64,000 nt of DNA from Streptomyces radicis (GTDB taxonomy: Bacteria; Actinomycetota; Actinomycetes; Streptomycetales; Streptomycetaceae): positions 78,308-142,307 of the forward strand of contig NZ_RBDY01000017.1 of NCBI RefSeq assembly GCF_003626575.1, in the 5' to 3' direction. The position numbers and the translations under genes are program-made. Shown in pieces: positions 52,012-60,965 of this stretch (its first letter is position 1; every line of letters starts with the position of its first letter). Below the pieces are notes generated by a model. It had not been told where the DNA came from, made no database searches, and was given only the letters and a program-made list of their open reading frames with translations.

Positions 52012-53454
52012 ATGACCGTGAGCACGACCGCGTCCACCGGGGCCACCGGCTTCTGCCGGGTCACGATCGCCGCGCCGACCAGCCGCATCGACATGGCGCT
52101 GCCCTCGGACTTCCCGCTGGCCGAGCTCTATCCGGAGATCCTCCGCCTCACCGGCCTGACGCCCGAACAGGGCGCCCCCGTCGGCTACCACCTGGTGCGC
52201 CGCGACGGCACCGTCCTCGACGGCGCGCGCACCCTGGGCGGCCAGCGGATCCTCGACGGCGACGTGCTGGCGCTGCGCCCGTTCGCCGACTCCCTGCCCC
52301 CGCCCGTCCACGACGACGTCACCGACGCGGTGGCCGACGCCGTCGCCCACGACCGGCGCCTGTGGCAGGACCGCATGCTGCGCCTCGCCGGGCTCTCGGC
52401 GGCGGGCGTGCTGGCCGCGTTGACCGCCGTCGTCCTGTGGTACGGCGAGCCCGAACGCCACGAGACGCACGGCCTCCCCGGCGTCGTCGCGGGCCTGCTC
52501 GCCCTGCTCCTCATCGCCTTCGCCGGCGTCCGCGCCCGGGTGTACGGCGACCACGCCGCCGCCGTGGCGTTCGGGCTCGCCGCCCTGCCCCACGCGTTCG
52601 TCGGCGGCACCGGCGTCCTGCCGCTCGACGCGGGCCACGGCGTCGGCCGCCTCGAGCTGCTGCTCGGCTGCTCCGCCGTCCTGCTCGCCTCGGTCGCGCT
52701 GCTCGCCGCGGGCCCCGGCGCCGCGAGCTGGTTCGCCGCGAGCGCGAGCGCCGCCGCCCTCGGCGCGCTCGCCACGTTCGGCGCCGTCCTCGCCGACGCC
52801 TCGCCCGTCTCGGCCGCGGCCGTCTGCGCCCCCGTGGCGCTGGGCGCGCTCGCCTTCCTGCCCGCCCTCTCCGCCGCCCTGGTCCGCCTGCCCATCGGGT
52901 ACACCGCGCCGCCCACCGGCTACGACGACGCCCCCGACCAGCAGGCGACGCCGCCGGTCGACACCGAGCGCGTCGCCGCCCAGGCCCGCCGCGGCCACCA
53001 GCTCCTGCTCGGCCTCACCGGCGGCTGCGCGGCCCTGGCCACCGCGGCCGCCGCCGTGCTCGGCTTCTCGGACAACGGGTGGGGCCGCCTCCTCGCCCTG
53101 GCCACCGGCGTCGCGCTGCTCACCCGCGCCCGCCTCTTCCGGTACGCCGTGCAGGTGACGGTCCTGCTGATCGCCGGGCTCGGCTCCCTCGCGCTGCTGG
53201 TCATCGGCTTCGCCGCCGACACCTCGGCCGCCGACGGCTCACCCGACCTGCGGACCCTGTGGCTGTCCGCCGCCCTCGCCGCGGGAGCCGCCGTGCTGAC
53301 CGCCGTCGCGCTGGTCGTCCCGCGCGCCGGGCTCACCCCGTTCTGGGGGCGGGTGCTCGACCTCACCGAGAGCGCCGTACTGTTGTCGCTCATCCCGCTC
53401 TGCCTGGCCGCCCTCGACGTGTACACCGAGGCCAGAGGGCTGACCAGCGGCTGA
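52012..53454 (+). CDS. eccD: Type VII secretion integral membrane protein EccD
   Basis: A 480-residue protein with an N-terminal ubiquitin-like domain (about residues 14-95, FCRVTIAAPTSRIDMALPSD) and about eleven membrane helices (120-480). EccD lines the membrane pore of ESX complexes. ATG 52012 has GGGAGGGGAG four bases upstream; the frame is open further upstream into the eccC spacer. Divergent from eccC and isolated from eccB by the esx genes. Confidence 0.92.
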   Translation: MTVSTTASTGATGFCRVTIAAPTSRIDMALPSDFPLAELYPEILRLTGLTPEQGAPVGYHLVRRDGTVLDGARTLGGQRILDGDVLALRPFADSLPPPVHDDVTDAVADAVAHDRRLWQDRMLRLAGLSAAGVLAALTAVVLWYGEPERHETHGLPGVVAGLLALLLIAFAGVRARVYGDHAAAVAFGLAALPHAFVGGTGVLPLDAGHGVGRLELLLGCSAVLLASVALLAAGPGAASWFAASASAAALGALATFGAVLADASPVSAAAVCAPVALGALAFLPALSAALVRLPIGYTAPPTGYDDAPDQQATPPVDTERVAAQARRGHQLLLGLTGGCAALATAAAAVLGFSDNGWGRLLALATGVALLTRARLFRYAVQVTVLLIAGLGSLALLVIGFAADTSAADGSPDLRTLWLSAALAAGAAVLTAVALVVPRAGLTPFWGRVLDLTESAVLLSLIPLCLAALDVYTEARGLTSG

Positions 53455-53638
53455 TGACCACCGGATGTGCTCACCGCGCCATCCTGCGGTAACCTGCTTA
53501 GCGGCCGTTTGCGTACGCGCCCCCGGATTCTTCTGGAGGAAGCGCTCAGCGGACCCCGCCTCCCGAGTTCAGGAAGCTCCCCCCAGGATCAGCCGAGGGG
53601 CACTCGGTGGCTACATCGGATACCGCCAAGGAGTACGT

Positions 53639-53929
53639 GTGTCGTCGCTCGACGCCGCCACGAAGCAGAAGATCATCGCCGAGTTCGCCACGAAGGAGGG
53701 CGACACCGGCTCCCCCGAGGTCCAGGTGGCCCTGCTGTCCCGCCGCATCTCGGACCTCACCGAGCACCTCAAGACCCACAAGCACGACCACCACTCCCGC
53801 CGGGGCCTGCTGCTCCTGGTCGGCCAGCGCCGCCGCCTGCTCCAGTACCTGGCGCGCAAGGACATCCAGCGCTTCCGCACCCTGGTGGAGCGCCTCGGCA
53901 TCCGCCGCGGCGCGGCGGGCGCCAGGTAA
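53639..53929 (+). CDS. rpsO: 30S ribosomal protein S15
   Basis: A 96-residue ribosomal protein that binds 16S rRNA and the S6/S18 pair. TKEGDTGSPEVQVALLSRRI and HDHHSRRGLLLLVGQRRRLL are the family signatures. GTG 53639 has AAGGAG five bases upstream; the frame is open further upstream but that part does not match S15. It precedes pnp, the standard pairing, with a hairpin directly after its stop. Confidence 0.95.
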   Translation: MSSLDAATKQKIIAEFATKEGDTGSPEVQVALLSRRISDLTEHLKTHKHDHHSRRGLLLLVGQRRRLLQYLARKDIQRFRTLVERLGIRRGAAGAR

Positions 53930-53939
53930 GACGCCGAAG

Positions 53940-53971
53940 AGGGAGCGGCCACCCGCGCGGGGCCGCTCCCT
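53940..53971 (+). terminator. Hairpin after rpsO
   Basis: An 11-bp perfect stem (53940-53950 with 53961-53971) around a 10-base loop, 10 bp after the rpsO stop. By analogy with other streptomycetes, part of transcription probably reads through to pnp, and such spacer hairpins are processing sites. Confidence 0.7.
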
Positions 53972-54173
53972 TCGCCGTATCCGGTCCGCCACGGACCGAC
54001 ACCGCGCCCGGGACCGCCCACCTTTGTAGGCTGGTCCCACGACACAACGAAAAACGACGCATGCATGAGGCGGAGCGCCTTCTCACCGTCGCCGGTCCTC
54101 GGTAGTGGCCCCCGGGCTGCTCTCCCGGAGGCTTCGATCGATGGCCGGCCCGTCGGGAGGTGCTCCACCCGCT

Positions 54174-54192
54174 GCCCCGCACCGCGCGGGGC
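54174..54192 (+). promoter_or_regulatory. Hairpin in the pnp leader
   Basis: GCCCCGC and GCGGGGC form a 7-bp stem around ACCGC, ending about 8 bases before the pnp Shine-Dalgarno (GGAG at 54201). Leader hairpins of pnp are RNase III targets in several bacteria; here that is only inferred from position. Confidence 0.4.
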
Positions 54193-54214
54193 GCAGAAGA
54201 GGAGATTCACCAAG

Positions 54215-56452
54215 GTGGAGAACGAGACCCACTACGCCGAAGCCGTCATCGACAACGGAGCCTTCGGCACCCGCACCATCCGCTTCGAGACCGGCCGCCT
54301 TGCCAGGCAGGCCGCCGGTTCCGCGGTGGCCTACCTGGACGACGACACCATGGTCCTTTCGGCCACCACCGCATCGAAGAACCCCAAGGACCAGCTGGAC
54401 TTCTTCCCGCTGACCGTCGACGTGGAAGAGCGCATGTACGCCGCGGGCAAGATCCCCGGCTCCTTCTTCCGCCGCGAGGGCCGCCCCTCCGAGGACGCCA
54501 TCCTCACCTGTCGCCTGATCGACCGCCCGCTGCGGCCGTCGTTCAAGAAGGGCCTGCGCAACGAGATCCAGATCGTCGAGACGATCATGGCGCTCAACCC
54601 CGACCACCTCTACGACGTGGTCGCCATCAACGCCGCCTCCTGCTCCACGCAGCTCGCGGGCCTGCCGTTCTCAGGCCCCATCGGCGGCACCCGCGTCGCG
54701 CTCATCCGCGGCCAGTGGGTGGCGTTCCCGACCCACACCGAGCTCGAGGAGGCCGTCTTCGACATGGTCGTCGCCGGCCGCGTGCTGCCGGACGGCGACG
54801 TCGCGATCATGATGGTCGAGGCCGAGGCCACCGACAAGACGATCGAGCTGGTCAAGGGCGGCGCCCAGGCCCCGACCGAGGAGGTCGTGGCCGCGGGGCT
54901 CGAGGCCGCGAAGCCGTTCATCAAGGTGCTGTGCCGGGCGCAGTCCGACCTCGCCGCCAAGGCGGCCAAGCCCACCGGCGAGTTCCCGGTCTTCCTGGAC
55001 TACCAGGACGACGTCTTCGACGCGCTGTCCCAGGCCGTCCGCGACGAGCTGGCGCAGGCCCTCACCATCGCGGGCAAGCAGGACCGCGAGGGCGAGCTCG
55101 AGCGCATCAAGACGGTCGCCGCCGACAAGCTGCTGCCGCAGTTCGAGGGGCGCGAGAAGGAGATCTCCGCCGCCTACCGCTCGCTGACCAAGGAGCTGGT
55201 GCGCGAGCGCGTCATCCGCGACAAGGTCCGCATCGACGGCCGCGGCGTCACCGACATCCGCACGCTGGCCGCCGAGGTCGAGGCGATCCCGCGGGTGCAC
55301 GGCTCGGCGCTGTTCGAGCGCGGCGAGACCCAGATCCTGGGCGTCACCACGCTGAACATGCTGCGCATGGAGCAGCAGCTCGACACCCTCTCGCCGGTGA
55401 CCCGCAAGCGCTACATGCACAACTACAACTTCCCGCCCTACTCCACCGGCGAGACCGGCCGCGTCGGCTCCCCCAAGCGCCGCGAGATCGGCCACGGCGC
55501 CCTCGCCGAGCGCGCCCTGATCCCGGTGCTGCCCAGCCGCGAGGAGTTCCCCTACGCGATCCGCCAGGTGTCCGAGGCCCTCGGCTCCAACGGCTCGACG
55601 TCCATGGGCTCCGTCTGCGCCTCCACCATGTCCCTGCTGAACGCCGGCGTGCCGCTCAAGGCGCCGGTCGCCGGCATCGCGATGGGCCTGATCTCCCAGG
55701 AGATCGAGGGCGAGACGCACTATGTGACCCTGACGGACATCCTCGGCGCCGAGGACGCCTACGGCGACATGGACTTCAAGGTCGCCGGCACCCGTCAGTT
55801 CGTCACCGCGCTCCAGCTCGACACCAAGCTGGACGGCATCCCCGCCTCCGTGCTGGCCGCCGCCCTCAAGCAGGCCCGCGACGCGCGGCTGCACATCCTC
55901 GACGTGATGAACGAGGCGATCGACGTCCCGGACGAGATGTCGCCCAACGCCCCGCGCATCATCACGGTGAAGATCCCGGTGGACAAGATCGGCGAGGTCA
56001 TCGGCCCCAAGGGCAAGATGATCAACCAGATCCAGGAGGACACCGGCGCGGACATCACCATCGAGGACGACGGCACCATCTACATCGGCGCCGCCGACGG
56101 CCCCTCGGCGGAGGCCGCCCGCACCACGATCAACGGCATCGCGAACCCCACGATGCCCGAGGTCGGCGAGCGGTACCTCGGCACCGTGGTGAAGACGACG
56201 ACCTTCGGGGCGTTCGTCTCCCTGCTGCCGGGCAAGGACGGCCTGCTGCACATCTCGCAGATCCGCAAGCTGGCCGGCGGCAAGCGCGTGGAGAACGTCG
56301 ACGACGTCCTGGGCGTCGGCCAGAAGGTGCAGGTCGAGATCGCCGAGATCGACCAGCGCGGCAAGCTCTCCCTGATCCCGGTCCTCGATGAGGACACGGC
56401 CGAGGCCGAAGGCGACGCGGCCGAGGCGGGGAAGGACGCTGCCGAGAAGTGA
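54215..56452 (+). CDS. pnp: Polyribonucleotide nucleotidyltransferase (PNPase)
   Basis: A 745-residue phosphorolytic 3'-5' exoribonuclease that also synthesises RNA tails in streptomycetes. Two RNase PH-like domains (about 15-145 and 345-560), separated by a helical domain, are followed by a KH domain with GPKGKMINQI (about residue 597) and an S1 domain (about 660-730). The tail is acidic and Ala-rich. GTG 54215 is about ten bases after GGAG. It overlaps the M16 peptidase start by 4 bp (GTGA). Confidence 0.96.
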   Translation: MENETHYAEAVIDNGAFGTRTIRFETGRLARQAAGSAVAYLDDDTMVLSATTASKNPKDQLDFFPLTVDVEERMYAAGKIPGSFFRREGRPSEDAILTCRLIDRPLRPSFKKGLRNEIQIVETIMALNPDHLYDVVAINAASCSTQLAGLPFSGPIGGTRVALIRGQWVAFPTHTELEEAVFDMVVAGRVLPDGDVAIMMVEAEATDKTIELVKGGAQAPTEEVVAAGLEAAKPFIKVLCRAQSDLAAKAAKPTGEFPVFLDYQDDVFDALSQAVRDELAQALTIAGKQDREGELERIKTVAADKLLPQFEGREKEISAAYRSLTKELVRERVIRDKVRIDGRGVTDIRTLAAEVEAIPRVHGSALFERGETQILGVTTLNMLRMEQQLDTLSPVTRKRYMHNYNFPPYSTGETGRVGSPKRREIGHGALAERALIPVLPSREEFPYAIRQVSEALGSNGSTSMGSVCASTMSLLNAGVPLKAPVAGIAMGLISQEIEGETHYVTLTDILGAEDAYGDMDFKVAGTRQFVTALQLDTKLDGIPASVLAAALKQARDARLHILDVMNEAIDVPDEMSPNAPRIITVKIPVDKIGEVIGPKGKMINQIQEDTGADITIEDDGTIYIGAADGPSAEAARTTINGIANPTMPEVGERYLGTVVKTTTFGAFVSLLPGKDGLLHISQIRKLAGGKRVENVDDVLGVGQKVQVEIAEIDQRGKLSLIPVLDEDTAEAEGDAAEAGKDAAEK

Positions 56453-57822
56453 GGCGCACCACCCGTATCACGACGGCCCGTCCCACCTCTGCGGTGGGGC
56501 GGGCCGTGCCCGGTCAACGCCGCGCCGACGGCGGCCGGGGCGCCGTGCGCAAGACGGTCCTGCCCGGCGGTCTGCGGATCGTCACCGAGGCCGTTCCCGG
56601 CGTCCGCTCCGTCACCTTCGGCATCTGGGCGCGCGTCGGCTCCCGCGACGAGACCCCCGCCCTCAACGGCGCCACCCACTATCTGGAGCACCTGCTGTTC
56701 AAGGGCACCGAGCGGCGCTCCGCCCTGGACATCTCCTCAGCGGTGGACGCGGTGGGCGGCGAGATGAACGCCTTCACCACCAAGGAGTTCACCTGCTACT
56801 ACGCCCGTGTCCTCGACGCGGACCTGCCGCTCGCCATCGACATCGTGTGCGACATGCTCACCTCGTCGGTGATCGCCGCCGAGGAGGTGGAGGCCGAGCG
56901 CGGGGTCATCCTCGAGGAGATCGCGATGACCGAGGACGACCCCAGCGACACGGTGCACGATTTGTTCGCCACGACGCTGCTCGGCGACAGCCCGCTGGGC
57001 CGCCCCGTGCTCGGCACGGTCCAGACGGTCAACGAGCTGACGCGCGACCGCGTCGCCCGCTTCTACCGCCGCCACTACCAGCCGCCCCGCCTGGTCGTCA
57101 CCGCGGCGGGGAACGTGTCGCACGACGCCGTGGTCGACGCGGTGGGCGCCGCGTTCGAACGCGCCGGGGCGCTCTCCCACGGCGACGCCGAGCCCGTCGC
57201 CCCGCGCACCGGCCACCGCGCCCTGCGCTCCACAGGCCGCGTCGAGGTGCTCGAACGCCCCACGGAGCAGGCCCACATGGTGCTCGGCATGCCCGGGCTC
57301 TCCCGCCACGACGAACGCCGGTGGGCCCTGGGCGTGCTGGCCACGGCGCTGGGCGGCGGCATGAGCTCGCGCCTGTTCCAGGAGGTCAGGGAGAAGCGCG
57401 GGCTCGCCTACAGCATCTACACACACACCTCGGGCTTCGCCGACTGCGGCCTCTTCGGCGTCTACGCGGGCTGCCGCCCCGACCGCCTCCCCGATGTCCT
57501 CAAGATCTGCCGCGAGCAGCTGGCCGACGTCGCCGAGCACGGCATCGGGGACGAGGAGACGCGCCGGGCGATCGGCCAGCTCACCGGCTCGACGGTCCTG
57601 GGCCTCGAGGACACCGGGTCCCTGATGCACCGGCTCGGCAAGAGCGAGGTGTGCTGGGGCAGGCAGCTGTCCGTCGACGACCTGCTCGGCCGCATCGCCG
57701 CGGTCACGCCCGACGACATCCGCGGGGTCGCCCGCGACATCCTGGGCCGCCGCCCCTCCCTGTCCGTCATCGGCCCGCTCGACGACCGGCAGGCCGCGCG
57801 CCTGTCCGACGCGACCGTCTGA
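56449..57822 (+). CDS. M16-family zinc metallopeptidase (processing-peptidase-like)
   Basis: A 457-residue inverzincin. The inverted zinc motif HYLEH (residues 77-81) plus a distal Glu in EEVEAERGVILEEI (about 150-163) complete the metal site, and the second, inactive-like half of the clam-shell has the EKRGLAYSIYTHTSGF substrate-binding segment. Related to mitochondrial processing peptidase and B. subtilis MlpA/YmxG, which also sits next to pnp. Its GTG overlaps the pnp stop (GTGA), and it precedes dapB. No signal peptide, so probably cytoplasmic. The physiological substrate is unknown. Confidence 0.92.
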   Translation: MRRTTRITTARPTSAVGRAVPGQRRADGGRGAVRKTVLPGGLRIVTEAVPGVRSVTFGIWARVGSRDETPALNGATHYLEHLLFKGTERRSALDISSAVDAVGGEMNAFTTKEFTCYYARVLDADLPLAIDIVCDMLTSSVIAAEEVEAERGVILEEIAMTEDDPSDTVHDLFATTLLGDSPLGRPVLGTVQTVNELTRDRVARFYRRHYQPPRLVVTAAGNVSHDAVVDAVGAAFERAGALSHGDAEPVAPRTGHRALRSTGRVEVLERPTEQAHMVLGMPGLSRHDERRWALGVLATALGGGMSSRLFQEVREKRGLAYSIYTHTSGFADCGLFGVYAGCRPDRLPDVLKICREQLADVAEHGIGDEETRRAIGQLTGSTVLGLEDTGSLMHRLGKSEVCWGRQLSVDDLLGRIAAVTPDDIRGVARDILGRRPSLSVIGPLDDRQAARLSDATV

Positions 57823-57858
57823 GCCCGCCCCACCCCGCAGAGCTGGAGAGAGAACGCG

Positions 57859-58629
57859 ATGAGCAAGCTGCGCGTGGCCGTGATCGGCGCCCGAGGACGC
57901 ATGGGCGCCGAGGCGGTGAAGGCGGTGAACGCCGCCGACGACCTGGAGCTGGTCGCCGCGCTGGGCCGCGACGACAAGCGCGAGACGCTGACCGAGGCGG
58001 GCGCCGAGGTCGCCGTCGAGCTGACCCACCCCGACGCCTCCCCCGCCAACGTCGCGTTCTGCGTCCGCCACGGCATCCACGCCGTCGTCGGCACCACGGG
58101 CTGGAGCGAGGAACGCCTCGCCACGCTGCGTGGCCAGCTCGCCGACGCCCCGGGCACCGGGGTGCTGATCGCCCCCAACTTCGGCATCGGCGCCGTTCTC
58201 ACCATGCGGTTCGCCCAGCAGGCGGCGCGCTTCTTCGAGTCGGTGGAGATCGTCGAGCTGCACCACCCGGGCAAGGCCGACGCCCCGAGCGGCACCGCCG
58301 TCCGCACCGCCCAGCTCATCGGCGAGGCCCGCGCGGCCGCCGGGCTGCCCGCCCAGCCCGACGCCACGAGCTCCGCGCTCGACGGCGCCCGCGGCGCCGA
58401 CGTCGCGGGGGTCCCGGTGCACGCGGTCAGGCTGCGCGGCCTGGTCGCCCACCAGGAGGTGCTGTTCGGCGACGAGGGGGAGACGTTCACCCTCAGGCAC
58501 GACTCCATGAACCGGGGCTCGTTCATGCCCGGCGTGCTCCTCGGCGTGCGGCGGATCGGCGGGGCGCCGGGCCTCACCCTCGGCCTCGAGCACTTCATGG
58601 ATCTGCGCGGCCTTGACCTGGACGGCTGA
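57859..58629 (+). CDS. dapB: 4-hydroxy-tetrahydrodipicolinate reductase
   Basis: A 256-residue enzyme of lysine and diaminopimelate synthesis, making tetrahydrodipicolinate. AVIGARGRMG near the N-terminus is the dinucleotide-binding loop; ELHHPGKADAPSGTA carries catalytic H135/H136 and K139. The ATG has GGAGAG upstream. It lies 36 bp after the M16 gene and, with dapA 2.3 kb downstream, gives the first two steps of the DAP branch in this block. Confidence 0.95.
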   Translation: MSKLRVAVIGARGRMGAEAVKAVNAADDLELVAALGRDDKRETLTEAGAEVAVELTHPDASPANVAFCVRHGIHAVVGTTGWSEERLATLRGQLADAPGTGVLIAPNFGIGAVLTMRFAQQAARFFESVEIVELHHPGKADAPSGTAVRTAQLIGEARAAAGLPAQPDATSSALDGARGADVAGVPVHAVRLRGLVAHQEVLFGDEGETFTLRHDSMNRGSFMPGVLLGVRRIGGAPGLTLGLEHFMDLRGLDLDG

Positions 58630-58632
58630 GTC

Positions 58633-59100
58633 GTGCGCGACCGGATCGTCCACGCCCTGCTGTGCGGCGCCCTGCTGGTCTACCTCGGTCTTGCCGGGCA
58701 CCGCGGGGTGCTGCTCATCCAGGAGGGCACCCCGGTGACGGTCGGCCTGGGCGCCGCCGTGCTGGTGCTGCCGCTGCTCGGCGGCTGGTTCCTGTGGCGC
58801 AGCCTCCGGTTCGTGATGGACGCCAACCGGCTGGCCCGCGAGCTCGACGCCGAGGGCGGGCTCCCCGTGGACGACCTGCCGCGCACCCCCAGCGGCCGCG
58901 TGGACCGGGCGGCGGCCGACGCGGCGTTCGCCGCGCGCAAGGCCGAGACGGAGGAGCGGCCCGACGACTGGCGCTGCTGGTTCCGTCTCGCGGTGGCCTA
59001 CCACGACGCGCGGGACACGCCACGCGCCCGCAGGGCGATGCAGCACGCGATCGCCCTGCGCGCCGCCGCCGGGACCGCAAGGGAGCGGGCGCCGCGTTAG
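58633..59100 (+). CDS. Membrane protein with C-terminal TPR-like segment
   Basis: A 155-residue protein starting at GTG three bases after dapB. Two hydrophobic helices (about residues 8-24 and 36-56) are followed by a cytoplasmic helical tail whose end (WRCWFRLAVAYHDARDTPRARRAMQHAIAL) has the pattern of a tetratricopeptide repeat, so it may bind another protein. No enzyme motif. Its stop overlaps the stop of the convergent PH-domain gene (TTAG). Confidence 0.7.
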   Translation: MRDRIVHALLCGALLVYLGLAGHRGVLLIQEGTPVTVGLGAAVLVLPLLGGWFLWRSLRFVMDANRLARELDAEGGLPVDDLPRTPSGRVDRAAADAAFAARKAETEERPDDWRCWFRLAVAYHDARDTPRARRAMQHAIALRAAAGTARERAPR

Positions 59101-59642
59101 CGATGCTCGGCGGCCCACGCCTCCAGCACGTCGGCCGCCCGGTCGAACGCCTCGGGCCGGGCCAGGAAGTCGGCGTTGTGGTCGGTCAGCAGGGTGCGCA
59201 ACGCCTCACCGCGCCGCCGTTCCACCTGGACGGCCTGGCCCTGGACGCTGCGCGGCAGGCCGAGCCACTTCACGGGCTGCTGCACGGTGCACACCCGGGA
59301 GACGTCGCGCCAGCGCAGCGTCTGGGTCCACAGCAGGCCCACGCGGCGCAGCCCCCGCGCGCTGACCCAGATGCCCATGCGCAGCAGCCGCAGCGCGAAC
59401 GCGATCACGGCCGCGGCGGCCACCAGGGTGGCGAAGGCGCCGGTGGGCGATCCCGCCAGCACGATGATCAGGGCGGAGATGAGCAGATAGGCCGCGATCA
59501 GCAGCGTCACCGCGGCGGCGCCGACGCGCCAGGGGCCTGGGCGGTAGGGGCGGCGCCAGGAGTCGGGACCCGCGTGGGGCAGGGCCGTCTCCGAGAGAGG
59601 GCCGGCGGAGTCGCGATCGGCCGCGAGAAAGTTCAGGGGCAC
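59097..59642 (-). CDS. Membrane-anchored PH-domain-like protein
   Basis: A 181-residue protein with a 40-residue polar N-terminus, two membrane helices (about 42-65 and 68-88) and a C-terminal beta-rich bacterial PH-like domain (ISARGLRRVGLLWTQTLRWRDVSRV-type strands; here WVSARGLRRVGLLWTQTL). Such proteins are common in actinobacteria and of unknown function. Convergent with the TPR-like membrane protein; the stop codons overlap. Confidence 0.72.
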   Translation of the reverse strand: MPLNFLAADRDSAGPLSETALPHAGPDSWRRPYRPGPWRVGAAAVTLLIAAYLLISALIIVLAGSPTGAFATLVAAAAVIAFALRLLRMGIWVSARGLRRVGLLWTQTLRWRDVSRVCTVQQPVKWLGLPRSVQGQAVQVERRRGEALRTLLTDHNADFLARPEAFDRAADVLEAWAAEHR

Positions 59643-59687
59643 GGCTGGTCCTCGTTCGTGTCACAGACGGGGCTGTGAACGGTGAGG

Positions 59688-59894
59688 CTACCGCGCCGTG
59701 CTGCCGTCGGCTGCGTTCGGGGCCTCGGGAACGGGCGGCTGCTCGACATCGAGGGCGGGACGGGCGAGCAGGAGGGTGCCTATCAGGCTGGATATCACGA
59801 CAAGCCCGATCAGCACCCCGCCGAGTAGGTGGCCGAGGGAGGCGCGGGAGCGCGGCAGGACCACATTGCCGCGAAAGTCGTCGTGCTGGGCCAT
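59688..59894 (-). CDS. Small single-helix membrane protein
   Basis: A 68-residue protein with one strong membrane helix (about residues 22-45, LGGVLIGLVVISSLIGTLLL) and short polar ends. I chose the ATG giving MAQHDDFRGNVVLPRSRASL because GAGGAG lies seven bases upstream. It lies 45 bp upstream of the PH-domain gene on the same strand. Divergent from thyX. Function unknown. Confidence 0.65.
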   Translation of the reverse strand: MAQHDDFRGNVVLPRSRASLGHLLGGVLIGLVVISSLIGTLLLARPALDVEQPPVPEAPNAADGSTAR

Positions 59895-60059
59895 GAGGAC
59901 ACTCCTCACCTGATGAGACCACTAACAAAGGTATCAGCTGAACAATCCGACACATCGGTCACCATCCCATTTGCCCCGCTACCCGACCCGGGCGTCCGGC
60001 CTGGGGCGGGCTCTCACTAGGGTTGAGCCGCTCAGCCGTTACGTGGAAGGGACCCCCTG

Positions 60060-60782
60060 GTGACCGAGACCCCGAGTTTCCGCAGCGACATCACCGTCGA
60101 GCTGGTCAAGCACAGCGCCTCGGACACCGACGTCCTCTGGGCCGCCCGGGTCTCCACGGCGGGGGAGCAGTCCCTCGACGAGATCGGCAAGGACCCCGAG
60201 CGGTCCAAGGGCCTGCTCAACTTCCTGATGCGCGACCGCCACGGGAGCCCGTTCGAGCACAACTCGATGACCTTCCTGATCACCGCCCCGATCTTCGTCT
60301 TCCGCGAGTTCCACCGGCACCGCGTCGGCTGGTCGTACAACGAGGAGAGCGGCCGGTACCGCCAGCTGGAGCCGGTGTTCTACGTCCCGGGCCCCGACCG
60401 CAAGCTGGTGCAGCGCGGCCGCCCCGGCAAGTACGAGTTCGTGCCCGGCACCGACGAGCAGCACGTCGTCGTCGGCAAGGTGATGGAGGAGTCCTACCGG
60501 CAGGCGTACGCCGCGTACCAGGAGATGCTCGCCGCGGGCGTCGCCAGGGAGGTCGCCAGGGCGGTCCTGCCGGTCGGCCTCTTCTCCTCCATGTACGCGA
60601 CGTGCAACGCCCGCTCGCTGATGCACTTCCTCGGCTTGCGCACCCGCGACGAGCGCGCCACGGTGCCGACGTTCCCCCAGCGCGAGATCGAGATGGTCGG
60701 CGAGCGGATGGAGGAGGAGTGGTCCCGCCTCATGCCTCTCACACACGCCGCGTTCAACGCGAATGGCCGTATCGCCCCCTAG
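60060..60782 (+). CDS. thyX: Flavin-dependent thymidylate synthase
   Basis: A 240-residue enzyme making dTMP from dUMP with FAD, NADPH and methylenetetrahydrofolate. The ThyX signature is RHRVGWSYNEES at residues 86-97: RHR, eight residues, then Ser. LPVGLFSSMYATCNARSLMH and LGLRT near residue 190 are the other conserved blocks. GTG start with AAGGGA upstream. It lies between small membrane genes and dapA. No ThyA is visible in the window. Confidence 0.95.
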   Translation: MTETPSFRSDITVELVKHSASDTDVLWAARVSTAGEQSLDEIGKDPERSKGLLNFLMRDRHGSPFEHNSMTFLITAPIFVFREFHRHRVGWSYNEESGRYRQLEPVFYVPGPDRKLVQRGRPGKYEFVPGTDEQHVVVGKVMEESYRQAYAAYQEMLAAGVAREVARAVLPVGLFSSMYATCNARSLMHFLGLRTRDERATVPTFPQREIEMVGERMEEEWSRLMPLTHAAFNANGRIAP

Positions 60783-60825
60783 AACCCGTGCGGCCGTGGG
60801 CCCCAGCCCACCCGAGGTGTCCATA

Positions 60826-60855
60826 TTGCGACATTTCGCGAAGTTCATTTAGGGT
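60826..60855 (+). promoter_or_regulatory. Candidate dapA promoter (distal)
   Basis: TTGCGA (60826-60831), 18-bp spacer, TAGGGT (60850-60855). Transcription from here would pass through the 14-bp hairpin at 60867-60904 before reaching dapA. Confidence 0.45.
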
Positions 60856-60866
60856 GAATGAACGGA

Positions 60867-60904
60867 CCCGGCGCTGCCTGAACCCCCGAGCAGGCAGCGC
60901 CGGG
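60867..60904 (+). terminator. Strong hairpin between thyX and dapA (terminator or leader attenuator)
   Basis: A 14-bp perfect stem (60867-60880 with 60891-60904) around a 10-base loop, no T-run. It is 85 bp after thyX and 61 bp before dapA. It may end thyX transcripts, or reduce transcription from the promoter just upstream of it. Confidence 0.7.
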
Positions 60905-60952
60905 ATCCACAGGTTGCCCGCCCCGATGGATCCGAGCATGCTGAGCTGCGAG

Positions 60953-60958
60953 TAGCGT
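60953..60958 (+). promoter_or_regulatory. Candidate -10 element for a leaderless dapA transcript
   Basis: TAGCGT ends 7 bases before the dapA ATG, where transcription would begin at or next to the start codon. dapA lacks a clear Shine-Dalgarno, which fits leaderless translation. No good -35 is seen. Confidence 0.4.
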
Positions 60959-60965
60959 GGAACCT

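Noticed and set aside
60315..60350. Extra residue in the ThyX motif (RHR then eight residues, then Ser)
   Set aside because: I recall the same spacing in other streptomycete ThyX proteins, so it is lineage-typical rather than a defect.
60783..60965. Lysine riboswitch in front of dapA
   Set aside because: Only a single long hairpin is present; the five-helix core and conserved loops are absent.
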